From NCBI RefSeq assembly GCF_016654005.1, contig NZ_JAEPWN010000002.1, forward strand, positions 406,977 to 470,976: a stretch of DNA of 64,000 bases. Reading direction: 5' to 3'. A program made the position numbers and the translations under genes. Numbering within the stretch: the first letter of the stretch is position 1; each line of letters opens with the position of its first letter. Under the pieces are notes generated by a model that made no database searches, was not told the DNA's origin, and saw only the letters and a list, made by a program, of their open reading frames with translations. Below are positions 55,471 through 63,549 of this stretch, piece after piece. This stretch comes from Brevundimonas nasdae (GTDB lineage Bacteria > Pseudomonadota > Alphaproteobacteria > Caulobacterales > Caulobacteraceae).

Positions 55471-55504
55471 GGACCCGTCGAGAGGTAGGATGCTCGGCGG
55501 GTCC
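55471..55504. other. strong hairpin upstream of the homing endonuclease
   Basis: GGACCCGTCGAG (55471-55482) pairs with CTCGGCGGGTCC (55493-55504) over 12 bp with one G-U and a 10-nt loop. It lies between the antisense nuclease start and the next structural gene. On the plus strand TTTT follows after five bases. Confidence 0.6.
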
Positions 55505-55535
55505 GGCATTTTACCCCATCTGACGGGGTTATCCA

Positions 55536-55961
55536 ATGAGCGCACGCGGTTCGGATGAAGGGCTGGCAGCATGGATGGATGCTCGCGGCTACAGCACGTC
55601 GCTTGGCGACCTCACACCGGCTCAACTTCGCCAGCGCGCAACCGACTACATTGATGGGCTGTACGGCACGAGGATCGTTGGCGATCAAACGTCTGAGCCT
55701 CTTCGCACGGCGCTAGAGTACGCCACCTACGCTGCCGCTCTGCACGAGAGCGCCAATCCTGGCAGCCTCGCCGTTGGCGTCACCGCCGCCGGCGCCCTGA
55801 AGCGCAAGAAGATCGACACCATCGAGAAGGAATACTTCGAGGGCAGCGGCAACGCCGTCACCGACAACACCCTGCGGCTGAGCGCCGTCGAAGGCCTGCT
55901 CGCCCCGTTCCTCATTCCCGATAACTCGGCCCCATACCTCGGCCTATGGGCGGTTGGCTGA
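55536..55961 (+). CDS. head-tail connector protein (DnaT-like ssDNA-binding fold family)
   Basis: The 141-aa protein carries a helical domain: GLAAWMDARGYS start, LRTALEYATYAAALHESANPGS, EKEYFEGSGNAVTDNTLRLSAVEGLLAPFL. This matches the phage DnaT-like adaptor annotation and the gp6-type connector position. Confidence 0.75.
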   Translation: MSARGSDEGLAAWMDARGYSTSLGDLTPAQLRQRATDYIDGLYGTRIVGDQTSEPLRTALEYATYAAALHESANPGSLAVGVTAAGALKRKKIDTIEKEYFEGSGNAVTDNTLRLSAVEGLLAPFLIPDNSAPYLGLWAVG

Positions 55962-55962
55962 G

Positions 55963-56223
55963 ATGCTGACCTGTGCGACTGTCCCGGCCGTGGCGAAAGA
56001 ACCTGAACAAGAGCGCGAGACCGCGCACCGGATGCCCGGCCGCATGGCGACCGCGACCATCATCGAGGTCGTGACCACGGCCGACCTGATGCAGCAGGCG
56101 ATCTACGAGGGCCATCCGCAGGAGCGGGTTGAGCATCTTCGCGAGGTCGCTCGCTCGCAGTTCGAAGCCTATCTCGATCTCATGGCCGAAGCGGCCGTGC
56201 GCGTCCGAGCGCTTAACCCCTAA
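55963..56223 (+). CDS. small phage protein
   Basis: The gene encodes 86 aa from ATG 55963; a TTG at 55954 overlaps the previous gene and is an alternative. Helical parts: EVVTTADLMQQAIYEGHPQERVE, FEAYLDLMAEAAVRVRAL. No family is recognised. Confidence 0.6.
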   Translation: MLTCATVPAVAKEPEQERETAHRMPGRMATATIIEVVTTADLMQQAIYEGHPQERVEHLREVARSQFEAYLDLMAEAAVRVRALNP

Positions 56224-56228
56224 CCATC

Positions 56229-57254
56229 ATGGCCAGGCACCCGGCTCAACAGCGGCTCTTCCGAGAGCTGGCGGCGAAGTATGGCCTGGAGGTCGCCCAG
56301 GCCTTCATGGCGGCGGTGAAAGACCTGACCCGCGAGGTGGATTTCCAGAAGCTGCTGCTGGCCCTGGAGCGCCGCGATCTCGACGCCGCTATGCAGGCCC
56401 TGCACATCGACCGCGCCGCGTTCCAGCCCCTGGAAGCCAAGCTGGTCGAGGCCTTCACCGCTGGGGGCCAAGGCGCTGTCGCATCCATGCCGGCGGCCGT
56501 GTCGATCGGCTTCCGCTTCGACCCCGGCAACCAGCGCGCCGCCGCGATCATCCGCGAGATGGCTGGCACCCTTATTACGCGCCTGACGCAGGGCGAGATC
56601 GACCAGGCCCGTGCATTCCTCGCCGACGGCATGGCGCGCGGCGCCGGTCCCCGGTCTGTGGCGCTGGATTTGGTCGGGCGGATTTCGAGAGCGACGGGTG
56701 AGCGCACTGGAGGCCTGATCGGTCTGTCCGGCCCCTATCGTGACTACGTCGCCACCGCCCGGGCCGAACTGGCGTCGGGTGATCCCGCGCTGATGAGAAA
56801 CTACCTTACGCGCAGCCGTCGTGACCGCACTTATGACGCTCGTGTTCGAGCGGCGATAATATCCCGCAAGCCCGTCCCCGCTGAGACCGCCCTCACCATG
56901 ACGACGCGCTATGCGGCGCGCCTGACCCAGCTTCGGGGCGAGGTTATCGCCAGGACGGAAGGCATCCCCGCCATTCGGGCCGCCAAGCACGAGGCGTATC
57001 AGCAGTTGGTCGATGACGGCCGGATTGATGCCATGGACATCGTGCGCGGCTGGTCCACGAGCCAGGACGGGCGTCAGCGCGACACCCACGACGCAATGAA
57101 CGGGCAAGAGGTGCGCGGGCTGGACATGCCGTTCACCAGCCCGAGCGGCGCGCAGTTCCGTTGGCCTGGAGATACTTCGTTCGGAGCGCCGGCCGCCGAA
57201 GTGATCGCGTGCCGGTGCGATGAATATCTGACCATCAGGAAGTGGCCCCTATGA
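56229..57254 (+). CDS. minor head protein, Phage Mu F-like (SPP1 gp7)
   Basis: The 341-aa protein has the SPP1 gp7/Mu gpF domain at the C-terminus: EVIARTEGIPAIRAAKHEAYQQLVDDG, KGWSTSQDGRQRDTHDAMNGQEV-type block (here VRGWSTSQDGR) and a final PAAEVIACRCDEYL. The N-terminal 200 residues are helical. Such proteins sit in the head near the portal and may be ejected with DNA. Confidence 0.88.
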   Translation: MARHPAQQRLFRELAAKYGLEVAQAFMAAVKDLTREVDFQKLLLALERRDLDAAMQALHIDRAAFQPLEAKLVEAFTAGGQGAVASMPAAVSIGFRFDPGNQRAAAIIREMAGTLITRLTQGEIDQARAFLADGMARGAGPRSVALDLVGRISRATGERTGGLIGLSGPYRDYVATARAELASGDPALMRNYLTRSRRDRTYDARVRAAIISRKPVPAETALTMTTRYAARLTQLRGEVIARTEGIPAIRAAKHEAYQQLVDDGRIDAMDIVRGWSTSQDGRQRDTHDAMNGQEVRGLDMPFTSPSGAQFRWPGDTSFGAPAAEVIACRCDEYLTIRKWPL

Positions 57255-57625
57255 GCATCCTCGACGGTGTTGCTGCTGAAGCGCTGGAAGACTTCGGCGA
57301 CGACTTCGAAGACGGCATGCTGACGATTCCGGGCGGTCGGGTCTCCGACAATCAAGGGGGCTGGATCAACACGAACACGGCCTATCACCCCTGCAAGGTG
57401 CTGCTGACCGACTACAGCGACTATCGCCGGCAAGCCCTCGGCATCCCCGCCACTGACCGCCAGGTGCTGGTCCTGGGCGCATCCCTGCCCTCGGGCATCA
57501 TCCCAGCCGCTGGGCACAAGATCACGGCACCTGACCCAGCCAAGGGCCTGCTGTCGACGACCTTCAATGTGATCGCCAAGACTGGCGACCCGGCGGCGGC
57601 CCTCTACAAGCTCCAGGCGCGCTAA
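57251..57625 (+). CDS. head-tail stopper/adaptor-like protein
   Basis: The gene encodes 124 aa from ATG 57251 (ATGA overlap). It is beta-rich (GWINTNTAYHPCKVLLTDYSDY, ATDRQVLVLGASLP). Position after the Mu F-like gene fits a stopper or neck protein; no strong family match is claimed. Confidence 0.65.
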   Translation: MSILDGVAAEALEDFGDDFEDGMLTIPGGRVSDNQGGWINTNTAYHPCKVLLTDYSDYRRQALGIPATDRQVLVLGASLPSGIIPAAGHKITAPDPAKGLLSTTFNVIAKTGDPAAALYKLQAR

Positions 57626-57807
57626 GCGTCCTCAGCTCGCACGGGCGCGGCGGGCGTGCCCTTCGGAAGCGCGCCGATCACCGCCGCCACATCGGGCCAG
57701 TCAAACTGCTCCGCATCGGCAGCACTGGACGACCAGGCTCTCGCCTCCGTCAGATATTGGCGCGGCTCGGTCGTGGTCACGACGATCAGTTTCGATGGCT
57801 GGGTCAT
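57622..57807 (-). CDS. small antisense phage protein
   Basis: The 61-aa protein fills the gap between two plus-strand structural genes and overlaps the first by 4 nt. The sequence (SKLIVVTTTEPRQYLTEARAW, VAAVIGALPKGTPAAP) looks coding, and AAGG precedes its ATG. Function is unknown. Confidence 0.5.
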   Translation of the reverse strand: MTQPSKLIVVTTTEPRQYLTEARAWSSSAADAEQFDWPDVAAVIGALPKGTPAAPVRAEDA

Positions 57808-57828
57808 CAGCCTTCATAGGAGGCCGCC

Positions 57829-58227
57829 ATGGCGAAAGTCACGCTCGACCTCGGCGCCATCGACGCCATGTCGGATCGCGCCGCTGAAGGCGGACTGAGA
57901 CAGGCCCTCGGCGAATACGAGCGCATCCTTAAGACCGATGTGCTGAACCGCGCCGGGACCGGGAAGCAATACGGCAAGCACCAGGCCTCAGCGCCCGGCG
58001 AGCCCCCTGCCCGCGACCTCGGCAACCTGGTCGCCAACACCAACGCCGACCCGAATATCCGCGAGGATGGCAACGATGTCGTCGGCCAGGTCGTCGCCAA
58101 CTCTGAATACGCCCGCCCGCTGCACGAAGGCACCGAGCGTATCGCGGCCCGCCCCTTCATGGATCTGCCCGCCAAAGAGAACCAGCGCGAGCTGACCGAG
58201 GCCTTCATCGCCGGAGCGAAATCCTAG
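57829..58227 (+). CDS. HK97 gp10-family head-tail connector
   Basis: The 132-aa protein has the gp10 fold signature: DVLNRAGTGKQYGKHQASAPGEPPARDLGNLV, then EYARPLHEGTERIAARPFMDLPAKEN. It is a tail-completion or neck component. Confidence 0.9.
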   Translation: MAKVTLDLGAIDAMSDRAAEGGLRQALGEYERILKTDVLNRAGTGKQYGKHQASAPGEPPARDLGNLVANTNADPNIREDGNDVVGQVVANSEYARPLHEGTERIAARPFMDLPAKENQRELTEAFIAGAKS

Positions 58228-58414
58228 CGCTGTTCGCAGGCGGCTCCGCCAAGGCGCTCAGGGCTACTGAAACGTAGTCCATCCAGACCTTGGGCGCTGG
58301 CTTCCCTTCACGGACAGCCTGCCGCTCCTGCGCGGTCCTGGGCTCACGTCGCGCATCTGGGTTGAGGCCGTCTTTGACAGCCAAGTTCCGGGCATATTGC
58401 TCAACAGCCTTCAT
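58205..58414 (-). CDS. small antisense phage protein
   Basis: The gene encodes 69 aa from ATG 58414, with GGAGG upstream. The pattern VEQYARNLAVKDGLNPDARRE, then VWMDYVSVALSAL is seen in small phage proteins. It lies on the minus strand between connector genes, and its end overlaps the gp10-like gene by 23 nt. Confidence 0.65.
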   Translation of the reverse strand: MKAVEQYARNLAVKDGLNPDARREPRTAQERQAVREGKPAPKVWMDYVSVALSALAEPPANSARISLRR

Positions 58415-58470
58415 GCTTCCCTCCAAGTCAGCACTGCCGCGACGCTTACCTTGAGTTGCGTGAGGAAATC

Positions 58471-58902
58471 ATGAACTCCACCAAGGCCATCTTTCAGCGG
58501 CTCGTCGGCACCGGCGGCGTGATCCACGACGTGGCGGAGGTCGACGGCACGCCCGCCATCTTCAGCGACCGCGCGCCCGACGACTTCATCTTCGGAGAGA
58601 AGGCCGCCGTGGTGATTGCCGCGCCATCTGCCGACCGGGACGCCAGCACCTTCACCGAGACGATCCGCGAGATCACTCAGGACGTTCGCATCTACGCCAA
58701 GGACACTGGCTCAACCGCTGAGATCGACGCACTGGGCCGCCTGATCCGAGACCTTTTCCACCTCCAGCCGTCTGACCTCACTGTCGACGGCGGGAAATGC
58801 ACCATCGCGACCGCTACGGGGCCGGTCGCGGCGCCAACGACCGATCCATCCCTGGTTGGTCGGCGCGTCACGCTCCGCCTCGAACTCCAAAAGGACAACT
58901 GA
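58471..58902 (+). CDS. tail completion/terminator protein (DUF3168-like)
   Basis: The gene encodes 143 aa from ATG 58471, with GAGGAAATC just upstream. Features: STKAIFQRLVGTGGVIH, DASTFTETIREITQDVRIYAKDTGS, VGRRVTLRLELQKDN, matching the tail terminator position and fold. Confidence 0.8.
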   Translation: MNSTKAIFQRLVGTGGVIHDVAEVDGTPAIFSDRAPDDFIFGEKAAVVIAAPSADRDASTFTETIREITQDVRIYAKDTGSTAEIDALGRLIRDLFHLQPSDLTVDGGKCTIATATGPVAAPTTDPSLVGRRVTLRLELQKDN

Positions 58903-58904
58903 CC

Positions 58905-59336
58905 ATGGCCACTCTGGTTCAAGGGTTCATCAAGCTGCTTGTCGGCAGCGGTACGACCACGATCACTTACAAGAACGTCCCCGGCGTCACGAACCTGAAC
59001 GGCGGCGGCGCGTCGGAAAACCGGATCGACGCGACCGACTTCGACACCGCGCCCGGCACCCGCGAGTACATCAACGGCCCGCGCGAGCCGTCGCCGTTCA
59101 CGGCTGACCTGCACTATCAGCAAGGCGATACCGAGCAGGAAGCCCTGTTCGCGGCCCACGCCAACAATGCCGAACTGCCCTTCAAGGTCGCCTTCGGCAC
59201 CGGTGCCGAAGCCAAGCAGATCACCTTCAAGGCGGTTCCCAACCTGACCCTGAGCGCCCAGGTCGATGGCAAGACCATGTACTCGCTGTCGTTGTCGCCG
59301 GTCGCCATGCCGGCGCGCGAGACCTTGGCCGCATGA
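58905..59336 (+). CDS. major tail tube protein
   Basis: The gene encodes 143 aa from ATG 58905. The layout is that of siphophage tail tube proteins: GFIKLLVGSGTTTITYKNV, TDFDTAPGTREYINGPREPSPFTADLHYQQ, ALFAAHANNAELPFKVAF. It forms the stacked rings of the tail. Confidence 0.88.
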   Translation: MATLVQGFIKLLVGSGTTTITYKNVPGVTNLNGGGASENRIDATDFDTAPGTREYINGPREPSPFTADLHYQQGDTEQEALFAAHANNAELPFKVAFGTGAEAKQITFKAVPNLTLSAQVDGKTMYSLSLSPVAMPARETLAA

Positions 59337-59719
59337 CCGAGGTTTCCGACGACCGCCTCGGGATCGTTCGCCTGCACCTGCCAGATGGTAGGTCCATCCC
59401 ACTCCAGCTCACTTACGCCGCTCTTGACGCCCACGGCTATGAGTGGGTGATGGATCGCTTCAAGGATCTCCAGAAGGGCCGCTCCGGTTCTAGCAAAGCA
59501 GCAGGCGATCTGATCGAACTGCTGAGCAACGGCGCGGTCTCTTCGTCCGAGGTGCTTTCCGCTCCTGCTGCTTCCTATCCGCTCAACGCCACGCTTAAGG
59601 CGCTGTGGAGAGCTTGGGAAATCGGACAATATGGTCCTGATGGGAGGTCCGCCGAAGAAGGCCCGGCAAACCCTCGGAAGAGCCGTCGTCCGACCCTGTG
59701 GGCGAGGCTCTTTCCGTAG
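59333..59719 (+). CDS. tail assembly chaperone (G-type)
   Basis: The 128-aa protein overlaps the tube gene by 4 nt. The N-terminal 100 residues (RLHLPDGRSIPLQLTYAALDAHGYEWVMDRF, AAGDLIELLSNGAVSS, ATLKALWRAWEIGQYG) match gpG/GTA gp10-type chaperones. The tail after residue about 100 is basic. The second chaperone lies in the -1 frame just downstream. Confidence 0.8.
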   Translation: MTEVSDDRLGIVRLHLPDGRSIPLQLTYAALDAHGYEWVMDRFKDLQKGRSGSSKAAGDLIELLSNGAVSSSEVLSAPAASYPLNATLKALWRAWEIGQYGPDGRSAEEGPANPRKSRRPTLWARLFP

Positions 59720-60000
59720 CTCGAGACTGCAATATTTCGGAATGCGAGTTCTGGAAGCTAACGCCATACGACCTGATTTCACGGGTCAAATCTCACCGCA
59801 GGAATGCTGCGATTGGCTACCTCTACACCGGGTGGTTTGCCGAGCGCTTCGCCCGTGAAGAGAGGCTTCAGGGACCACAGACTTACATCGACCAATTCTT
59901 CCGGGAACAGTCGCCGGCCGAAGTCGATGCGCCAGATCCGGTCATGTTCCACCGTATGGCGCAGGATTGGGGCTTGGAGATCGAGCCCTATTCCGAATAG
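59698..60000 (+). CDS. tail assembly chaperone (T-type), likely made partly by frameshifting
   Basis: The gene encodes 100 aa from GTG 59698; the frame is open from 59641, inside the first chaperone, in the -1 position relative to it. Body: ISECEFWKLTPYDLISRVKSHRRNAAIGYLYTGWFAERFA, matching the T part of phage GT pairs. No clear slippery heptamer is evident. Confidence 0.75.
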   Translation: MGEALSVARDCNISECEFWKLTPYDLISRVKSHRRNAAIGYLYTGWFAERFAREERLQGPQTYIDQFFREQSPAEVDAPDPVMFHRMAQDWGLEIEPYSE

Positions 60001-60025
60001 CCTCCCCCTAACTATGGAGGGGTGA

Positions 60026-60523
60026 ATGGGCTGGAAGATCGGGACTATCGCAGCATTAGCTTTGGCAACGTGGGCGGGATCGGCGGGGGCGCAGGAGCTT
60101 TGGCGAGGCGCTAGGGGCGGCATGACCGTTGATGAGGTCATTAAAACGATCCCAGGTGCTGCACTGTCTGATGACCGGACGATCTCTGAAGGGCGAGTTC
60201 GCGGAGCGATTGTCGAAGGCATTACCTTACAGAGCAAGTCTTGGAGCGCAGGCTTCTATTTCAGGGATGGCCGCCTCGACATCGTCATCCTCGAACCGGA
60301 CAGCACTGTCAGCAAATATGCTTTCCGGCCGATGTTCCGGCCGGTCGCTAACGACCTGAGAGAAGTCTACGGCGAGCCCTTCTCATGCGATGCATCGCAG
60401 TTCGGCGAGCATTGCGAATGGCGCTGGCCAGACCGATCCATAATGCTTAGCTACTCTGACATTTACGGCGATATGAGTCTGGAAATCTATTACGAGCGGC
60501 GATCTTCATCGCCGCAGCTCTGA
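60026..60523 (+). CDS. secreted phage protein (moron)
   Basis: The 165-aa protein has a signal peptide (MGWKIGTIAALALATWAGSAGAQ). The mature part is a small domain (RGGMTVDEVIKTIPGAALSD, HCEWRWPDRSIMLSYSDIYGD). GGAGGGG lies before the ATG. It is probably a lysogenic-conversion gene acting in the periplasm. Confidence 0.7.
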   Translation: MGWKIGTIAALALATWAGSAGAQELWRGARGGMTVDEVIKTIPGAALSDDRTISEGRVRGAIVEGITLQSKSWSAGFYFRDGRLDIVILEPDSTVSKYAFRPMFRPVANDLREVYGEPFSCDASQFGEHCEWRWPDRSIMLSYSDIYGDMSLEIYYERRSSSPQL

Positions 60524-60673
60524 GCGCCGAGACTATTGTCAACACGCCGCTCGATCCCTTTGGCGCGTGAAGGGTGCTCCAGGCTACTACCGCCGCTCTG
60601 GCGGGGTTCGGGAGGAGGTTCGCTAAGGCGGATGCGCTCTTAGTCGGTCAAGCCCGCCCAGACAGCCGGCGGC

Positions 60674-61006
60674 TCAGTGTTCGACGGGAACGCGGCGCAC
60701 GGTGAAGCCGGGAACGAGCCCGTCTTCCAGGTCCTTTTCGGTGATTTTCCCCGAAGCAAGGTCGCGATCCAAGAGTGCCTGGGTAAGTCGCGCGAACTCT
60801 CCAGGTGCCAATCTCTCCGCCATTTCAAACAGCTTCTCGAACTCTAGGTCCACTGGCTCTGGGAACTTCTCAGTTAGCGCCGCCACGATCTCAGCGTTCA
60901 TTGATCGCCCGTTTACCTCAGCCGCAGTCTTGATCCGCTCACGCATCCCCTCAGGCAAACGGAGTGGAAACTGATCTGAGGCACGACCGGTTTTGATATC
61001 TGACAT
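60674..61006 (-). CDS. Mnt-like ribbon-helix-helix repressor
   Basis: The gene encodes 110 aa from ATG 61006 (GGGGAG six nt upstream). Arc-type RHH: SDQFPLRLPEGMRERIKTAAEVNGRSMNAEIVAAL, followed by a C-terminal extension that may tetramerise, as in P22 Mnt. It faces away from the arc-like gene across palindromic operators. Confidence 0.85.
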   Translation of the reverse strand: MSDIKTGRASDQFPLRLPEGMRERIKTAAEVNGRSMNAEIVAALTEKFPEPVDLEFEKLFEMAERLAPGEFARLTQALLDRDLASGKITEKDLEDGLVPGFTVRRVPVEH

Positions 61007-61024
61007 GGCGACTCCCCAATGATG

Positions 61025-61041
61025 AAAATCACTGTGATTTT
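61025..61041. promoter_or_regulatory. operator palindrome AAAATCAC-T-GTGATTTT
   Basis: Perfect 8-bp arms around one base, 18 bp upstream of the mnt-like ATG. Likely bound by the RHH proteins. Confidence 0.75.
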
Positions 61042-61060
61042 TTCGGTTGACGGTCAATAA

Positions 61061-61088
61061 AATCACCGTCATATAAATGACCGTGATT
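61061..61088. promoter_or_regulatory. operator inverted repeat between mnt- and arc-like genes
   Basis: AATCACCGTCAT (61061-61072) and ATGACCGTGATT (61077-61088) pair with one mismatch around ATAA. It shares the AATCAC/GTGATT half site with the first operator. Confidence 0.75.
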
Positions 61089-61103
61089 TACATCGAGGAC
61101 CGC

Positions 61104-61271
61104 ATGACGAAAGACCCCCAACCACCTGTTACCAGCGTCCGGCTCCCTGCTGAACTGCGCAAGGAGCTGAGAGTAAGAGCTGCTGAAAACGATCGAACCC
61201 TGACGAGCGAAATTGTTCGCCGACTTGAAGAGTCAGTGGGGAAATCGGCCGCTGGTGGGGACCGGGCGTAG
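61104..61271 (+). CDS. Arc-like ribbon-helix-helix repressor
   Basis: The 55-aa protein starts at ATG 61104 with GAGGA five nt upstream. Short Arc-type RHH: TSVRLPAELRKELRVRAAENDRTLTSEIVRRLEES, nearly the length of P22 Arc (53 aa). It precedes the antirepressor on the same strand. Confidence 0.88.
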   Translation: MTKDPQPPVTSVRLPAELRKELRVRAAENDRTLTSEIVRRLEESVGKSAAGGDRA

Positions 61272-61299
61272 GAAACCGCCCCACCAGCTAAACCGAACA

Positions 61300-61317
61300 C
61301 CGCTCCTGCAAGAGCGG
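61300..61317 (+). other. hairpin between arc-like and antirepressor genes
   Basis: CCGCTC (61300-61305) pairs with GAGCGG (61312-61317). In P22 this interval holds the Sar antisense RNA that controls ant; whether the same occurs here is unknown. Confidence 0.4.
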
Positions 61318-61349
61318 CCTTCAAACACCCGATAGAAGGAAGCTATCGA

Positions 61350-62117
61350 ATGAACGCGAATGATAACTCATTCCCCGTGGTTGTCACAGGGACCATCGGC
61401 GAGGCTACGGTTCAAACCGTCAAGGCTCGCGACCTCCACGCCTTTCTGACGATTGGGAAGGACTTCTCGACTTGGATCAAAGATCGCATCGGTCAATACG
61501 ACTTCGTCGACGGCGTGGACTATGTGACCTATCAAGATTTGCGGTCCCCAAAATCGGGGAGCACAAAATCTAGGCCTGTCGTTGCCACTGAGTACGCCGT
61601 CACCATCGACATGGCCAAAGAGCTGGCAATGGTCGAGCGCAACGACCAGGGCAAACGCGCCCGCCAGTATTTCATCGAGTGCGAGCGCAAGGCGAAGCAG
61701 GTCGATCCTGTCGTCGCCTTGAACGACCCGACTGCCCTTCGCGGCCTACTGCTGCAAAACGTCGAGAAGGTGATCGCACTGGAAGCCAGGGTCGAGGCCG
61801 ACAAGCCGAAAACCGGATTCTACGATCAGTTCGTCAACGCGGATGGTCTTTACGGCCTGCAGAATGCTGGGCGTGCCTTGGGTTGCCATCCCAACAAGTT
61901 CGTTTCTTGGCTGAAGCAGGACTACGTTTTCCACCAAGGAACGGCTGTAGTCCCCCGCGTCCGCTTTATCCAAATGGGAGTCTTCGAGGTCAAATCGACC
62001 ATTGTGGACGACAAGGCGCGGCCAAAGACCTTCATCACCGCAAAAGGCCTGACCTACTTCGCCTCGCGAGTGCCGGACCGCATCAAGTTTGCCTCCGGTG
62101 AAGGGGAGGCAGCGTAA
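61350..62117 (+). CDS. ant: phage antirepressor, AntA/AntB plus KilAC domains
   Basis: The 255-aa protein has an N-terminal AntA/AntB domain (VQTVKARDLHAFLTIGKDFSTWIKDRIGQYDFVDGVDYVTY) and a C-terminal KilAC domain (LQNAGRALGCHPNKFVSWLKQDYVFHQG, KTFITAKGLTYFASRV). Antirepressors bind and inactivate prophage repressors. Here the CI-like repressor lacks a cleavage domain, so this protein may be the main induction switch. Confidence 0.92.
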   Translation: MNANDNSFPVVVTGTIGEATVQTVKARDLHAFLTIGKDFSTWIKDRIGQYDFVDGVDYVTYQDLRSPKSGSTKSRPVVATEYAVTIDMAKELAMVERNDQGKRARQYFIECERKAKQVDPVVALNDPTALRGLLLQNVEKVIALEARVEADKPKTGFYDQFVNADGLYGLQNAGRALGCHPNKFVSWLKQDYVFHQGTAVVPRVRFIQMGVFEVKSTIVDDKARPKTFITAKGLTYFASRVPDRIKFASGEGEAA

Positions 62118-62278
62118 TGGACCGCTCCAACCTCGCGCGTCGCAACCCAACTTGGGTGCCCGCTCCCTACCCGCTTGGCGATCTCGCCCGCTTCTTCAAC
62201 GGTCGCGGCGCCGCTCCGGTCATCGCCCGCCCTGCCCCGGTTCGTCCGGCCCCTTCTCGGGAGTTGGTCGAATGCTGA
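62117..62278 (+). CDS. small proline-rich phage protein
   Basis: The gene encodes 53 aa from ATG 62117, overlapping ant by one base, and ends in the start of the next gene. It is Arg/Pro-rich (RGAAPVIARPAPVRPAPSR). No family is recognised. Confidence 0.5.
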   Translation: MDRSNLARRNPTWVPAPYPLGDLARFFNGRGAAPVIARPAPVRPAPSRELVEC

Positions 62279-62640
62279 GCCGTCGTCATCTGTTCGGAGC
62301 TTCGGCTGCTGCCGTCGCTGTTGTCGCCCTGCCCGTCGCCGTCGAGGCTGCTGCACATCCCGACGCCAAACTGATCGACCTCGGAAGACAGTGGGCAGCC
62401 GCTATGACCATCAAGAACGCGGCTTCGGGTTTCGGTCCTGATCTTGCGGCTGCTTACAGCCGAGTGGGAGAGATCGAGGAACAAATAGTCGCCACGCCGT
62501 GCTCCACGATGGAGGGATTGAAGGTCAAGGCCCGCGTCGCCAAGGAAGTGCTCTATCCGACCACTTCGGTAGATAACGACTGGCGCGATACTGTCGGGTT
62601 GTCGGTTGTGGATGCAATCCTGAACGGAGGGCTGAACTGA
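62272..62640 (+). CDS. secreted phage protein with Tat-like signal
   Basis: The gene encodes 122 aa from ATG 62272. The start MLSRRHLFGASAAAVAVVAL resembles a Tat signal (RR, hydrophobic stretch), with cleavage expected near AAAHPD. The mature part is helical (ADPKLIDLGRQ-like segment, then SAGFGPDLAAAY-type). It overlaps the preceding gene by 7 nt and the interrupted gene at 62640 by one base. Confidence 0.65.
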   Translation: MLSRRHLFGASAAAVAVVALPVAVEAAAHPDAKLIDLGRQWAAAMTIKNAASGFGPDLAAAYSRVGEIEEQIVATPCSTMEGLKVKARVAKEVLYPTTSVDNDWRDTVGLSVVDAILNGGLN

Positions 62641-62657
62641 TGGTCGCCCCTACCAAG
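62640..62657 (+). pseudogene. 5' end of a phage gene cut by IS21
   Basis: ATG at 62640 shares a base with the preceding TGA. Six codons (MVAPTK) follow before the IS21 end at 62658; the frame then runs 36 more codons inside the element and stops. The rest would lie beyond the IS. Confidence 0.6.
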
Positions 62658-62715
62658 TGTCAATCGGCGTCTAAAAGGGACCCCCTATCGGCGTGCAATA
62701 GGGACCCCCTTTTGG
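62658..62715. repeat. IS21 terminal repeats
   Basis: Two copies of a block beginning ATCGGCGT and ending AGGGACCCCCT lie in tandem at the IS end, the transposase-binding arrangement of IS21 elements. Confidence 0.8.
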
Positions 62716-62820
62716 GGTTCGTGATGGACGTCACGAGCGCACCGCTTGCGAGGGTTGGGGCGTAGGGAGGGCGTAGCCCGACCGGAGGCTCAACCCTCGC
62801 TTGGCGTTCTTTTGGTGGGG

Positions 62821-63549
62821 TCAGCTGCGGTGCTTGAAGCGCCAGCTGTCGTTGCCGGTCTCGACGATGTCGCAGTGGTGGGTGATGCGGTCGAGCAGGG
62901 CCGTCGTCATCTTGGGATCGCCGAACACGGTCGGCCATTCGCCGAAGGCGAGGTTGGTCGTGACGATCACCGAGGTCCGTTCGTAGAGCTTGCTGATCAG
63001 GTGGAACAGCAACTGGCCGCCGGAGCGTGCGAACGGCAGGTAGCCGAGCTCGTCGAGGACCACGACGTCGAGGCGGCAGAGGTGAGCAGCCAGCGCACCG
63101 GCCTTGCCCAGGCGGGTCTCCTCCTCGAGGCGGTTCACCAGGTCGACGGTGTTGAAGTAGCGGCCACGCGCCCCGGCGCGCACGACGTTGGTGATGATGG
63201 CGGTGGCCAGGTGGGTCTTGCCCGTGCCTGTCCCGCCGACCAGCACGATGTTGCGCCGGTTCGCCAGGAAGGCGCCGCTGTGCAGCGAGCGCACCAGCCC
63301 CTCGTTGATCGGCGTGTCGTCGAACACGAAGGCGTCCAGGTCCTTCACGGCCGGCAGCTTGGCTGCCGCCATCCGGTACCGGATGGAAGCCGCATGCCGG
63401 TGGGTCGTCTCGGCGCGGAGCAGGTCGGCGAGGATCTCCATGGTCGTGCGCTTGCGCTGCAGGCCGGTGGTGACCGCCTCGTCGAAGGCGCCGGCCATGC
63501 CCTTGAGGCCCAGGCCGGTCAGGGCCGCCATCATCTCATGCCGCTGCAT
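62821..63549 (-). CDS. istB: IS21 helper ATPase IstB
   Basis: The gene encodes 242 aa from ATG 63549 ([14 protein letters not shown]). AAA+ ATPase with Walker [15 protein letters not shown] and Walker [13 protein letters not shown], ending SWRFKHRS. It helps the IstA transposase pick and bend target DNA. Its start overlaps the istA end by 14 nt. Confidence 0.95.
   Translation of the reverse strand: MQRHEMMAALTGLGLKGMAGAFDEAVTTGLQRKRTTMEILADLLRAETTHRHAASIRYRMAAAKLPAVKDLDAFVFDDTPINEGLVRSLHSGAFLANRRNIVLVGGTGTGKTHLATAIITNVVRAGARGRYFNTVDLVNRLEEETRLGKAGALAAHLCRLDVVVLDELGYLPFARSGGQLLFHLISKLYERTSVIVTTNLAFGEWPTVFGDPKMTTALLDRITHHCDIVETGNDSWRFKHRS

Larger units (their letters stand above)
28362..62657. 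mobile_element. siphophage-type prophage integrated at tRNA-Cys, right end disrupted by IS21
   Basis: The left edge is set by tRNA-Cys and the adjacent integrase. Modules follow in phage order: leftward early operon, immunity region, replication, packaging, head, connector and tail tube, tail chaperones, then a P22-like mnt-arc-ant cassette. The block ends in this window where an IS21 element begins at 62658. No second copy of the tRNA 3' end was seen, and tape-measure, baseplate and lysis genes are absent. Either the prophage continues past the IS or the right part was lost. Confidence 0.9.

Noticed and set aside
28362..62657. CRISPR array from repeats
   Set aside because: The only tandem repeats (38678-38940) are contiguous 60-bp coding units with no spacers.
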